From Micromonosporaceae bacterium KJ-029 (GTDB lineage Bacteria; Actinomycetota; Actinomycetes; Mycobacteriales; Micromonosporaceae), in the NCBI GenBank assembly GCA_005402585.1, contig BIFP01000007.1, positions 1-64,000 on the forward strand: DNA of 64,000 nucleotides, given 5' to 3'. This document shows positions 52,992-60,277 of the stretch, piece by piece (within the stretch, counting starts at the first letter, position 1; every line of letters begins with the position of its first letter). A model generated the notes under the pieces. That model searched no databases and was not told where the DNA came from. It saw only the letters and a program-made list of their open reading frames with translations. Both the position numbers and the translations under genes were made by a program.

Positions 52992-53306
52992 CTATCCGCG
53001 TGCCGCCCGCCGCATCCCACTCAACGCTCGGCTGAACGACTCGTCCGTCTCGTCGTCCGACCACTCGTCGCGGCCGTTCAGGTCGGCGGCGGCCGGCGGC
53101 GTCTCCAGCGCGTGCCGGAACTTAGCCACGTCCTTTTCCGTGCCGCCCTCCACCCACCAGGCGTAGATCACGTCCAGCAGCGACGGCAGCGGCAGGTCCA
53201 GCGGCTCCAGGCAGGTGCGCAGCAGCACGCTCCCGTGGAACTCGGGCCAGCGTTTGACCGCCAGGGTCAGGAGTCGCTGCCCGACCCAGTAGGGCGGCCG
53301 GACCAC
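52992..53306 (-). CDS. Tail assembly chaperone, downstream frame (gpT-like)
   Basis: Up to 104 residues (YWVGQRLLTLAVKRWPEFHG, LDLPLPSLLDVIYAWWVEGG) in the -1 frame relative to the upstream chaperone, overlapping its end. In siphoviruses the second chaperone is made as a fusion by programmed frameshifting. A TGA in this frame just upstream confines a slip to the last ~13 codons of the first gene. No canonical slippery heptamer is obvious. Independent start at GTG 53306 is the alternative. Confidence 0.7.
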   Translation of the reverse strand: MVRPPYWVGQRLLTLAVKRWPEFHGSVLLRTCLEPLDLPLPSLLDVIYAWWVEGGTEKDVAKFRHALETPPAAADLNGRDEWSDDETDESFSRALSGMRRAARG

Positions 53307-53617
53307 TCCTCACACACGTACTCGAAGATCGCCATGGCGTCGGAGAAGTCGAAGCTGTCCGTCGTGTTCAGCAGCCGCCGCCGGAACACTGCCAGGCTGG
53401 CCGGGTCGAGGGTCTGCTCGAAGAAGTCCAACACCGCCGCCACCTGGTCCGCCTCGGTGCGGCTCTGCGACGCCGCCGCGATCAGGTACGCCAGCTGGGC
53501 GTCCTTCGGCGCCCGGCACGTCATCTCCACCGTGTCCAGCTTGAACTTCACATCTGGCAGCTTCTTGCCGCTGCCGGTGGCCTGCACCGTCTTGGCGCTG
53601 GTCGTGAACTCCCTCAT
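53267..53617 (-). CDS. Tail assembly chaperone (gpG-like)
   Basis: 116 residues: LPDVKFKLDTVEMTCRAPKD, AQLAYLIAAASQSRTEADQV, AVLDFFEQTLDPASLAVFRR. This is the standard sequence type of actinophage tail assembly chaperones, which load on the tape measure during tail assembly. It lies in the expected place before the tape measure gene, although lysis and regulator genes now intervene. Confidence 0.8.
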   Translation of the reverse strand: MREFTTSAKTVQATGSGKKLPDVKFKLDTVEMTCRAPKDAQLAYLIAAASQSRTEADQVAAVLDFFEQTLDPASLAVFRRRLLNTTDSFDFSDAMAIFEYVCEEWSGRPTGSGSDS

Positions 53618-53628
53618 CGGGTCCTCCC

Positions 53629-54057
53629 CTATCTGCGGACGAGCCGGAACCCCTCCGACCTCGCCACCTCTTCCATCGACTCACGCAGCCACGGCTGCGC
53701 CCGCGTCCCCGGGTGGTTCACCAGCGTCGTGAACACCACCTGGCCGCCCGCCTGAAACCTCAGGAACCCGCCCGGCCGGCGAGGCCGGATGACGTGCGCG
53801 GCGCTGCCGTCGTGCACGGCCGCCGCGTACTCCACCGTGTTCTCGACGAACCCGTACACCTGGCCCACACGGATACCGACCTCCTCGCGGTGCGCCGACC
53901 GCAACCGGCCGGTGTCCACCGGGCACGTCAGCACCGCCCGGGTCCGTACCTTCCGCGCCACCGAGCGGACGAACCGCACCACCGGCCCGACCGGGCCGTA
54001 GAGCAGCTTCCGGATCTCCCCCGCGTTCAGGTCGATCCGGACATCGGAGCGGACCAT
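53629..54057 (-). CDS. HK97 gp10-like head-tail joining protein
   Basis: 142 residues from ATG 54057 (TGATG overlap with upstream stop). The HK97-gp10 signature: TRAVLTCPVDTGRLRSAHRE, FVENTVEYAAAVHDGSAAHV, IRPRRPGGFLRF, HPGTRAQPWLRESMEEVA. It forms part of the neck where the tail joins the head. Confidence 0.75.
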   Translation of the reverse strand: MVRSDVRIDLNAGEIRKLLYGPVGPVVRFVRSVARKVRTRAVLTCPVDTGRLRSAHREEVGIRVGQVYGFVENTVEYAAAVHDGSAAHVIRPRRPGGFLRFQAGGQVVFTTLVNHPGTRAQPWLRESMEEVARSEGFRLVRR

Positions 54058-54308
54058 CAGCGCCGCCGGGACCGTCTCGTCGGCGCCCGCTCCCCGTCGA
54101 CGCCGCCGGCCGCCCCCGTGTCGGCCGGCGGCTCGTCGACGTCGACCACCGCGGTGGTCGGCCGCTCCACGTCCAGGACCTCGTACCGGCCAGCGTCGAC
54201 CAGCTTCGCCAGCCGCGGCCCCCACTCCACCCCGTGCCGCACCTCGCCATCGGCGACACCAGGCATCGCCGTCAACGCCCGCACCGTCACCGTCTGCCCA
54301 TCCCGCAT
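54057..54308 (-). CDS. Small head-tail region protein
   Basis: 83 residues: VTVRALTAMPGVADGEVRHG, YEVLDVERPTTAVVDVDEP. Acidic, ending in a basic tail RRSRRR. Between two connector proteins, so probably structural or assembly-related. Unknown function. Confidence 0.55.
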   Translation of the reverse strand: MRDGQTVTVRALTAMPGVADGEVRHGVEWGPRLAKLVDAGRYEVLDVERPTTAVVDVDEPPADTGAAGGVDGERAPTRRSRRR

Positions 54309-54311
54309 CGG

Positions 54312-55376
54312 TCACGCCTCCTCGCACACGCAGATGTTCGTCATCACCGCGACCAGGACCTCCTGGCCGACGCAGCCGCCGGACGGGCCGACGCTGGACT
54401 GCTCCCCGATCCACACCGCCTCGACCCCTCCGGCGTTCGGCAGCTCGCACAGGACCGCCCGCCGGATCCGGCCGGCGTCGTCGGCCAGCTCCGCCGCCGA
54501 ACGCTCAAGGTCAGCGGCGGTCGGCGGCTGGCCGCCGTCGTCGATCGTCGGCGCGCACCGGGCGCTGCCCGCGCCCAGCTCCACCGCCCAGAACGCCCCC
54601 GGGTCCGCGCCGGGGTCCAGCGGGATGCCCCGCCCGCCCGGGAACTCCGCCGGCAGCACCGGGTAGGTCCGCACGATCCGCACCCACGCCTGCCCGTCGC
54701 AGCACGAGTCGATCGCCACGTCTCGGCCCGGCACCACCGCCGTCACCGCCGGGGTGCCGCCGTGCGCGCCGACCAGCGCCTGCTCGACGAGCTGGCGCAG
54801 CTTCACCGCCACCGGCCACGCCACCTCGTCGGCCGGCTGCTCTGCCGGCGGCGGGGGCGGGGGCGGCGGCGGGGGCGCCTCCGCGTCGTGCTCGTACACC
54901 AGGTCCACCCCGTAGTACGCGCCCTGGAACGACACCTGCGGGAACGCGCCGGGCGCACCGAACCGGCCGTTCCTCACCAGCTCGTTCGCCGGGATCGCAA
55001 CTGCGCCGTCAAGCGACACGTGCGGCGCCGTCGACACCACGCCCGAGACGGCCCCGTACTCCCCGTTCGTGTCGTACGACAGGACAACCGCCTGCCCCGG
55101 GGCGAGGGGGCGGCCGGTCAGGCTGTACGTCGACCAGCCGGCCGGCAGCACGGCCGGCAGCGGCAGCGTGCCGTAGAGCTGACCGTCAACGCCCCACAGT
55201 CGCAGCGCCCGGCCGGGCCGCGACGTGGAGCCCGGCGGCGCCCAGATCCGGGCACCCCGGATCGTGACGTTCGGGGCGAGGCCGATGAAGACGGTCCCCA
55301 GCTCCAGCGGGTCCGTGTCGGGCACAGCGGCCGGTGTCGCGCCGTGCCACACCGAGGCGATGGTCGGCTGCGTCAC
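54312..55376 (-). CDS. Head-tail protein fused to DUF4082-like domain
   Basis: 354 residues from GTG 55376 (SD GAGGAGG). The N-terminal ~170 residues look like a DUF4082 surface domain (TDPLELGTVFIGLAPNVTIR, ALRLWGVDGQLYGTLPLPAV, VLSYDTNGEYGAVSG). A ten-residue polyproline linker (residues ~184-195) follows, then a neck-protein part (AVKLRQLVEQALVGAHGG, CDGQAWVRIVRTYPVLPAEF, ELADDAGRIRRAVLCELP). The combination suggests a connector carrying a surface-exposed decoration. It overlaps the upstream connector (GTGA). Confidence 0.65.
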   Translation of the reverse strand: MTQPTIASVWHGATPAAVPDTDPLELGTVFIGLAPNVTIRGARIWAPPGSTSRPGRALRLWGVDGQLYGTLPLPAVLPAGWSTYSLTGRPLAPGQAVVLSYDTNGEYGAVSGVVSTAPHVSLDGAVAIPANELVRNGRFGAPGAFPQVSFQGAYYGVDLVYEHDAEAPPPPPPPPPPAEQPADEVAWPVAVKLRQLVEQALVGAHGGTPAVTAVVPGRDVAIDSCCDGQAWVRIVRTYPVLPAEFPGGRGIPLDPGADPGAFWAVELGAGSARCAPTIDDGGQPPTAADLERSAAELADDAGRIRRAVLCELPNAGGVEAVWIGEQSSVGPSGGCVGQEVLVAVMTNICVCEEA

Positions 55377-56158
55377 GACGTCCTCCTCCGTCCGCGGTCC
55401 AGGTCCGGCGACCACACCACCGAGTCGCGGGGCAGCCGGTGCGGGTTCGCCACCCGCAGCCACTGGTCGACCTCGGGCAGCCCGGTAATGCCGTCCTTGG
55501 CGAGCTGCGCCGGGTCAACGAACGACGCCTGCACGCCCTGCCGCACCACCGACTGCACCCGCCGGGGCAGCCGGCACGTGCTGTCGTTCGTCATCGCCTT
55601 CGCCACCTCGCACGCGTACTGGCCGGCCGCGATCTGCCCGCCCGGCGGCACCTGCACGCCCCGCCGGTACGTCACCGCCCACGCGCCCGGCTGGTCGTCG
55701 CCGACCGTCAGGTCCTGCGTCCACGGCCAGGAGCCGCCGTCAACGCGGACCAGCCACCGCCGGTCCTGCACCACGTACGCCTCGGCGGGCAACACCTCGC
55801 CGTCCACCACCACCTCGGTGACGTCGTGGACCGGGCCAGGTAGCGAGACCTCGGCCGCCGTCGGCGGCGCGCACCCGCAGCCGCCGTACCCGACGCAGCC
55901 GCACCACGTCACCGCCAGGCTGCCGTACGGCAGCGTCAGCCACGGCTCCTGCCGCAGCCACCCGTCGTAGGTGCCGCGCCGGCACGGCCGCACCGTCGAC
56001 AAGCACAGGCCGTACCGGCGGCCGGACAGCGCCCACAGGATCTCCGTCGCGAGGTCCGTGGCCGCCGCCTGGGCCGCCGGGTCGATGGTGTCCCAGCCCT
56101 TGCAGTGCGCCGTGTTCGGCTGCCACTCGCATGGGCCGGTCCGAGCCGGCTGCGTCAC
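55373..56158 (-). CDS. Head-tail connector (adaptor)
   Basis: 261 residues from GTG 56158. WDTIDPAAQAAATDLATEIL, RYGLCLSTVRPCRRGTYDGW, CGCVGYGGCGCAPP and VVVDGEVLPAEAYVVQDRRW are typical of gp6-like adaptors in actinophages, with a long Cys-rich insertion. It starts five bases after the tail-protein stop. Confidence 0.7.
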   Translation of the reverse strand: MTQPARTGPCEWQPNTAHCKGWDTIDPAAQAAATDLATEILWALSGRRYGLCLSTVRPCRRGTYDGWLRQEPWLTLPYGSLAVTWCGCVGYGGCGCAPPTAAEVSLPGPVHDVTEVVVDGEVLPAEAYVVQDRRWLVRVDGGSWPWTQDLTVGDDQPGAWAVTYRRGVQVPPGGQIAAGQYACEVAKAMTNDSTCRLPRRVQSVVRQGVQASFVDPAQLAKDGITGLPEVDQWLRVANPHRLPRDSVVWSPDLDRGRRRTS

Positions 56159-56162
56159 CGCG

Positions 56163-57104
56163 TCAGGCCGCGACGAACGACTTGAAGCGCTGCGCACCCG
56201 ACGCCGTGTGCGTCACGGTGATCAGGTGCGTGCCCGGTCCCGCGTACTGGTGGCTCACCGACGCGGCCATGGCCGGGCCGGCGGACTGCGTACCGTCGCC
56301 CCAATCCACCGTGTACACGTTGTCCGGCAGCGCCGGCACGTACGCCGCGGTGAACTCGGCGGTCAGGCCCGTCGCGTCGTCCTCGTCGGGGGCCACCGCG
56401 CCGTCCGGCGGCCGTGGCGTCACACCGCACGTCGGTGCCGGCGGCGGCAGCATCGTCCAGTCCATGTGCAGCAGGTCGGCGTCGCCCATCGGATCCATCA
56501 GCGGTTCGACTCCGGTCGACCGCAGGTACACGTCGTACGGGCCGACACCCCAGCCCGCGTTCTCGATCGCCTTGCCGGTCAGCGTGAAGTTCGCCGCTCC
56601 GTTCTCGACGGTGAAGTCCCCGATCATCCCGTCGATGATCTGCGGCAGCAGGAAGTACCCGAACCGGGGCCGCTGCACCGCCCCGGGCTGGCACTTCTTG
56701 AGCTGGGTGCCCGACCACAGCTCCAGGGCCACCGCCGAGTCGAGGTTCACCTTGCTGGTGATCCGCAGGCCGGTTGCGTTGCCGTCCTCGTCGAGCACGA
56801 CCGGCTGCCCGCTGAACAGCGTGTACAGCTCCGGGTCGACCCGACCGCAGGTGACGGTGACGTTGTACATCTTGATCCGACGCCGCGCCGGCTCGAACAC
56901 GAGCGGGTCACCGTTGGCGTCCTTCTGGTCGATCTCCTCGCCCTCGTCGACCTCACCGGCGTACTCGACGGAGATGAAGCCCTTCGACGTGACGTGGACC
57001 GGCCAACCTCCGGCACCCAGGATCGGGTCGCCGCACATCCCGAGCTTCGTGGCCCGGAGCATCTTCCCCCGCACGGGGGTGTCGCACACCGCGGACATCG
57101 GCAC
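56163..57104 (-). CDS. Major tail protein with C-terminal PKD domain
   Basis: 313 residues. The core tube protein is recognised by VDPELYTLFSGQPVVLDEDG, SAVALELWSGT, RFGYFLLPQIIDGMIGDFTV and NGAANFTLTGKAIENAGWGV. The C-terminal ~80 residues form a PKD/Ig-like unit (NVYTVDWGDGTQSAGPAMAA, SVSHQYAGPGTHLITVTHTA), which would stud the tail tube surface and may weakly bind host carbohydrate. Confidence 0.85.
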   Translation of the reverse strand: MPMSAVCDTPVRGKMLRATKLGMCGDPILGAGGWPVHVTSKGFISVEYAGEVDEGEEIDQKDANGDPLVFEPARRRIKMYNVTVTCGRVDPELYTLFSGQPVVLDEDGNATGLRITSKVNLDSAVALELWSGTQLKKCQPGAVQRPRFGYFLLPQIIDGMIGDFTVENGAANFTLTGKAIENAGWGVGPYDVYLRSTGVEPLMDPMGDADLLHMDWTMLPPPAPTCGVTPRPPDGAVAPDEDDATGLTAEFTAAYVPALPDNVYTVDWGDGTQSAGPAMAASVSHQYAGPGTHLITVTHTASGAQRFKSFVAA

Positions 57105-57226
57105 ATCCTCAGCAGGAGAGTCCCATGCCCGGCCCGCAGCCAGCGGCGAATACCTCGCCAGCGTAGCCGAGAGGGTGCCGGCCCCGGGTGGGACACAGCG
57201 CCCTCGTCAACGAGCTGCCGGCCGCG

Positions 57227-57607
57227 CTACCGGGGCGCCGCCGGGTGGGTGCCGAGCACCAGGTCCCGCACCAGGGCCTCGATCTGCTCCGCCTGCCCGT
57301 GCGGCACCCGGAACGAGATCGTCGTCGCGCCGGCCACCACCGCGACCGCGGTGTGCAGCCCGTCGCGCTGCGCGGCCACCGACTGCACCGCCCGCATGGC
57401 GAGCATCTGCCGGCCCTGCTCCTTGAACCGGGGCCGGCAGGCGGGGAACAGCAGCGAGATCCCGATCGTGTAGATCGCGAGGAGCACCAGCAGCACGTTC
57501 GCCACGGTCGTCCGTCCCGGCTGGCTCCACTCGATCCGGTCCGGCCAGATCGCCACCCGGGCATTCCGTCCGGCAACGTGGGACTCGAACCGCGTCAACG
57601 CCTCCAT
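57227..57607 (-). CDS. Small membrane protein with PH-like part
   Basis: 126 residues from ATG 57607. It has ARVAIWPDRIEWSQPG (beta-rich), one membrane helix TVANVLLVLLAIYTIGISLL (residues ~34-53), and a tail domain AVVAGATTISFRVPHGQAEQ. It follows the start-associated motif variant and a terminator. Function unknown. Confidence 0.6.
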   Translation of the reverse strand: MEALTRFESHVAGRNARVAIWPDRIEWSQPGRTTVANVLLVLLAIYTIGISLLFPACRPRFKEQGRQMLAMRAVQSVAAQRDGLHTAVAVVAGATTISFRVPHGQAEQIEALVRDLVLGTHPAAPR

Positions 57608-57615
57608 TGTGTTCC

Positions 57616-57628
57616 CTCCACAGTGAAC
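57616..57628 (-). promoter_or_regulatory. Start-associated motif copy 6 (variant)
   Basis: Minus strand GTTCACTGTGGAG, one base inserted in the core; followed by GGAACACA and ATG 57607. Sits two bases after a terminator hairpin. Confidence 0.55.
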
Positions 57629-57629
57629 C

Positions 57630-57656
57630 GGGCCGCACCCGAGCTGGGTGCGGCCC
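57630..57656 (-). terminator. Hairpin terminator
   Basis: 11-bp arms GGGCCGCACCC / GGGTGCGGCCC, loop GAGCT. Confidence 0.8.
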
Positions 57657-57670
57657 CGATCCTAGAACGC

Positions 57671-57685
57671 CTGGCACAGTGCCAG
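57671..57685 (-). promoter_or_regulatory. Palindromic operator-like site CTGGCACAGTGCCAG
   Basis: Perfect 15-base palindrome. On the minus strand it sits inside a possible promoter (TTCTGG, 17-bp spacer, TAGGAT) for the 57227 gene. It resembles the GTGCCA/TGGCAC operators of the XRE module at 47481 and 48731. Confidence 0.5.
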
Positions 57686-57693
57686 AAGTCCTG

Positions 57694-57981
57694 TCACAGC
57701 TGGCGGCCGTCGATCACCTCGACCTCCCTGCCCAGCTCGGCGGCCTTCGCCCGCAGTTCCGACTCCACCTCGTCCCACGCGGCACCGTCGAGCACGTACG
57801 CCTGACGGCTGTCACCCTTGACCGTCGTCACCATCACCGCCCGGTCGACGTCGAGCACCCGGCCGCTGCGCGGGCAGGTGATCGTCCGCATCACGCCGTG
57901 CCGCAGGACCTCGCGGTTGACGTACCGGTCCCGGTCGGCGTCGTTGTCGGCCATCAGCGCCCGCAGCACATCGCCCGACAT
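57694..57981 (-). CDS. Phage hypothetical protein
   Basis: 95 residues from ATG 57981 (SD GGGAGG; TGATG overlap with the upstream gene). RYVNREVLRHGVMRTITCPR, SGRVLDVDRAVMVTTV, then helix WDEVESELRAKAAELGREVE. No domain recognised. Last of a four-gene coupled run (59382 down to 57694). Confidence 0.55.
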   Translation of the reverse strand: MSGDVLRALMADNDADRDRYVNREVLRHGVMRTITCPRSGRVLDVDRAVMVTTVKGDSRQAYVLDGAAWDEVESELRAKAAELGREVEVIDGRQL

Positions 57982-58361
57982 CAGCGCCTCCCTCCCGGGA
58001 CGACCGGCGGCAGCACCTGCGTGCTCTCCGCCACCGGGGCCGCGCACAGGTCGCACAGCGCCCGCCTCGGCGCGCCCTTGGCCAGGTCCACGCGGCTCGC
58101 CATCGGCCGCCTGCAGTTCACGCAGGACAGCTGCACCAGCCGTGGCACCAACAGCCCTTGCAGCTGCAATCCGCACGGCACCAGCGTCTCCCTCGGCGTC
58201 CCGCCCGGCAGGGGCCGGATCACCAGGTTGACCGTCGTCGGGAACTCCCGCACGGCCTGCACGTCCATGACCTCCACGAGCTGCCCGAACAGCAGCACCT
58301 GGTCCCGCCGTTGCAGGTCCTCTGCCCTGACGGGCAGCCCGTCGTGCCTCGCCTCGCCCAT
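57981..58361 (-). CDS. Zinc-ribbon phage protein
   Basis: 126 residues from ATG 58361. A beta-rich N-terminus (RRDQVLLFGQLVEVMDVQAV) and a C-terminal zinc ribbon with CVNC and CDLC pairs (SCVNCRRPMASRVDLAKG, RALCDLCAAP, residues ~79-108). Overlaps both neighbours. Confidence 0.6.
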   Translation of the reverse strand: MGEARHDGLPVRAEDLQRRDQVLLFGQLVEVMDVQAVREFPTTVNLVIRPLPGGTPRETLVPCGLQLQGLLVPRLVQLSCVNCRRPMASRVDLAKGAPRRALCDLCAAPVAESTQVLPPVVPGGRR

Positions 58362-58867
58362 CAGGCCGCCGCCTCCTGTCGGGCCAGCCAGCACCAGCGG
58401 GCCTCCACGTCGACCACGATCCGCGTCGTCAGGCCCGCCCACACCTCGGGCGGCAGCGTCGCCAGGTGGTGCCACTGGCCGCCGTGCGCGGCGTAGACGT
58501 GCAGCGCGCCCAGCTGGTGCTCCCACAGGTACGCCCAGCACTCGCCGCCGGCCGGGCGGCTGTTGCCGATCGACCCGAAGACCACCGGGCCGGATTCGGC
58601 GCCGTGGTCGGCCCGGCCGACGCCGGACACGTACCGCCACCGGTCGCGGCCCTGCTCGACCACGGCCGCCGGCCACTCGGTCGCGGCGAGCAGCTGCCAG
58701 TCTCGGCGCAGCAGCGCCCCGACCAGCCGGTCCGTGTTCCCCTGGAACCGGCCGCTCCACATCGTCCGCAGCTGGGCGAGCGTCCAGGTCGGCTGGCCCT
58801 CCAGCTCGACGTGCCGCGCCCGGAACGACCCGGCCTCCGGGACGAACCGTCCCACCAGCGCCCTCAT
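58361..58867 (-). CDS. Phage hypothetical protein
   Basis: 168 residues from ATG 58867 (ATGA overlap). Trp-rich: TWTLAQLRTMWSGRFQGNTD, RLVGALLRRDWQLL, GGECWAYLWEHQLGALHVYA, VVDVEARWCWLARQ. Globular; no known domain. Confidence 0.55.
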   Translation of the reverse strand: MRALVGRFVPEAGSFRARHVELEGQPTWTLAQLRTMWSGRFQGNTDRLVGALLRRDWQLLAATEWPAAVVEQGRDRWRYVSGVGRADHGAESGPVVFGSIGNSRPAGGECWAYLWEHQLGALHVYAAHGGQWHHLATLPPEVWAGLTTRIVVDVEARWCWLARQEAAA

Positions 58868-59382
58868 CGCGCCTCCTCCATCTCCAACTCCTTGGCGGCG
58901 GCCAGGTACGCCATCCGGTCACCGCACAGCCACTGGTGTCGGTAGCCCGCCCGCTGCACGTCCAGCAGCTCAAGGCCGGGCACCAGCGGCAGCTCGGACA
59001 CCGACCAGCACGCCCACGGCACCCACTTGCGCACGAACGGCGCGGTGGGCACTCCGAGGTAGACGTGCAGCCGGTGGCCGCCGAACAGGTACGCCCACTC
59101 CCGGTCGTCGGCGCCGGTGGCGTCGATCCGGCCGGTCTCCAGGTCGCCCGGCTCGTCGTCGGGGACGCCGATCATCTGGGTGAACCCGGGCAGCGCGTAG
59201 ACGCGCCGCCAGCTGTTCTCCAGCAGCCGGGCGACGGCCGCCGCCAGGTCGTGGTTCAGCTCCTCGTGCACCAGCACCGACAGGGCCGGGACGATCGCGG
59301 TCGGGCAGCCGTCGTAGTGGACGGGCCGCGCCTCGTACGTGCCATCGGCTTTCTCAATGCCGATCAGCGCGCGTAGACCCAT
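58864..59382 (-). CDS. Phage hypothetical protein
   Basis: 172 residues from ATG 59382, directly behind the start-associated motif (GTGGAGGTTGAC-ATG). N-terminus GLRALIGIEKADGTYEARPV resembles a family of small actinophage early proteins. Later parts: RVYALPGFTQMIGVPDDEPG, REWAYLFGGHRLHVYLGVP. Function unknown. Confidence 0.6.
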   Translation of the reverse strand: MGLRALIGIEKADGTYEARPVHYDGCPTAIVPALSVLVHEELNHDLAAAVARLLENSWRRVYALPGFTQMIGVPDDEPGDLETGRIDATGADDREWAYLFGGHRLHVYLGVPTAPFVRKWVPWACWSVSELPLVPGLELLDVQRAGYRHQWLCGDRMAYLAAAKELEMEEAR

Positions 59383-59388
59383 GTCAAC

Positions 59389-59400
59389 CTCCACGTGAAC
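59389..59400 (-). promoter_or_regulatory. Start-associated motif copy 7
   Basis: Minus strand GTTCACGTGGAG; followed by GTTGAC and ATG 59382. Confidence 0.75.
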
Positions 59401-59490
59401 TTGGGTCTTGCTCGAACAGATACCTTGCCGCTGTACGGCCGCAATCGTCAATAGCGACCGGACATCAAGAGCCCGGCTAGGGACTCCGCA

Positions 59491-59513
59491 CCGGGCCGGA
59501 CCGCCAGGCCCGG
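59491..59513 (-). terminator. Hairpin after 59531 gene
   Basis: 7-bp arms CCGGGCC / GGCCCGG, 18 bases after the stop; moderate strength. Confidence 0.55.
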
Positions 59514-59530
59514 CCCCGACTACGCAGCCA

Positions 59531-60160
59531 CTAGGCGCGCTTCGGGACCGTCACCACCCCGGCCCACTCGCCCCACCCCTGCTCGCCTTCCTGCTGCCGG
59601 AACACATGCACGGCCGGGCCGCGCACGTCGAAGCCCTCGCGCAGCAGCACCTCCACCGCCGAGCGCACGACCTCCACCCCGTTGTCCTCGCCGCGCAGCT
59701 CGATGTACACCTGGAACACGACCGACTCGTGGGCGCGCGCCCCGTCCCGGCCGCGTCGGTCCGCGATGGCCCGCAGCCGCAACGGGCGCTTCGGGTCCAC
59801 CTCGAACCGCTTCCGCGCGCCGCCGTCCTCGACGACGGTGAACGCCGTCAGCCCGACCCACCGGTCCACCTCCAGGTCGCGGACGGCGCCCTCCCACCAG
59901 CCGCCGAGCGCCCGGTGCGGGTCGTCGACCCGCACTCGCCGGCCCTCGGCAACGACCACGCCGTTCACCAGGTGCTCCGGCTCCGCTGGCCGCGCGTCGC
60001 ACTCGTCGGCCGGCTCGTCGGCGTGCTTGCAGTCCGGCGCGCACGGGTCCGCGATGTGCGCCCCGCAGTGCTTGCAGCAGTCGTTCTCGTCCCGGCAGCT
60101 GTACGGCCCGCAGGCCTCGTCCGCCGCGCGCTTGCCGCGCTGCACGTTGCTCTCGCCCAT
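59531..60160 (-). CDS. Cys-rich N-terminal phage protein
   Basis: 209 residues from ATG 60160. The first ~50 residues hold a dense Cys/His cluster (ACGPYSCRDENDCCKHCGAH, then DPCAPDCKH), probably binding two zincs. After a linker comes a mixed domain (RALGGWWEGAVRDLEVDRWV, VEVVRSAVEVLLREGFDVRG). Driven by promoter P5 and preceded by a start-associated motif. Unknown function. Confidence 0.6.
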   Translation of the reverse strand: MGESNVQRGKRAADEACGPYSCRDENDCCKHCGAHIADPCAPDCKHADEPADECDARPAEPEHLVNGVVVAEGRRVRVDDPHRALGGWWEGAVRDLEVDRWVGLTAFTVVEDGGARKRFEVDPKRPLRLRAIADRRGRDGARAHESVVFQVYIELRGEDNGVEVVRSAVEVLLREGFDVRGPAVHVFRQQEGEQGWGEWAGVVTVPKRA

Positions 60161-60166
60161 GTCTAC

Positions 60167-60178
60167 CTCCACGTGAAC
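60167..60178 (-). promoter_or_regulatory. Start-associated motif copy 8
   Basis: Minus strand GTTCACGTGGAG; followed by GTAGAC and ATG 60160. Flanks nearly identical to copy 7, including AAGTT before it. Confidence 0.75.
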
Positions 60179-60201
60179 TTGGGCTTCGGTTGTACATAGA
60201 C

Positions 60202-60270
60202 ATTGTATGCCGCAGAGCCCCGCGCGTACACAGAATATGTACACGCGGGGCCGTGTAGCAGGTCACACAA
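60202..60270 (-). promoter_or_regulatory. Phage promoter P5 (class I) with paired operators and upstream block
   Basis: -35 TGTACG (60225-60230), 17-bp spacer, -10 TACAAT (60202-60207). TACA-N7-TGTA repeats are centred at 60200 and 60234. Upstream block TTGTGTGACCTGCTACAC (about 60251-60270). Confidence 0.85.
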
Positions 60271-60277
60271 GCCCAGG

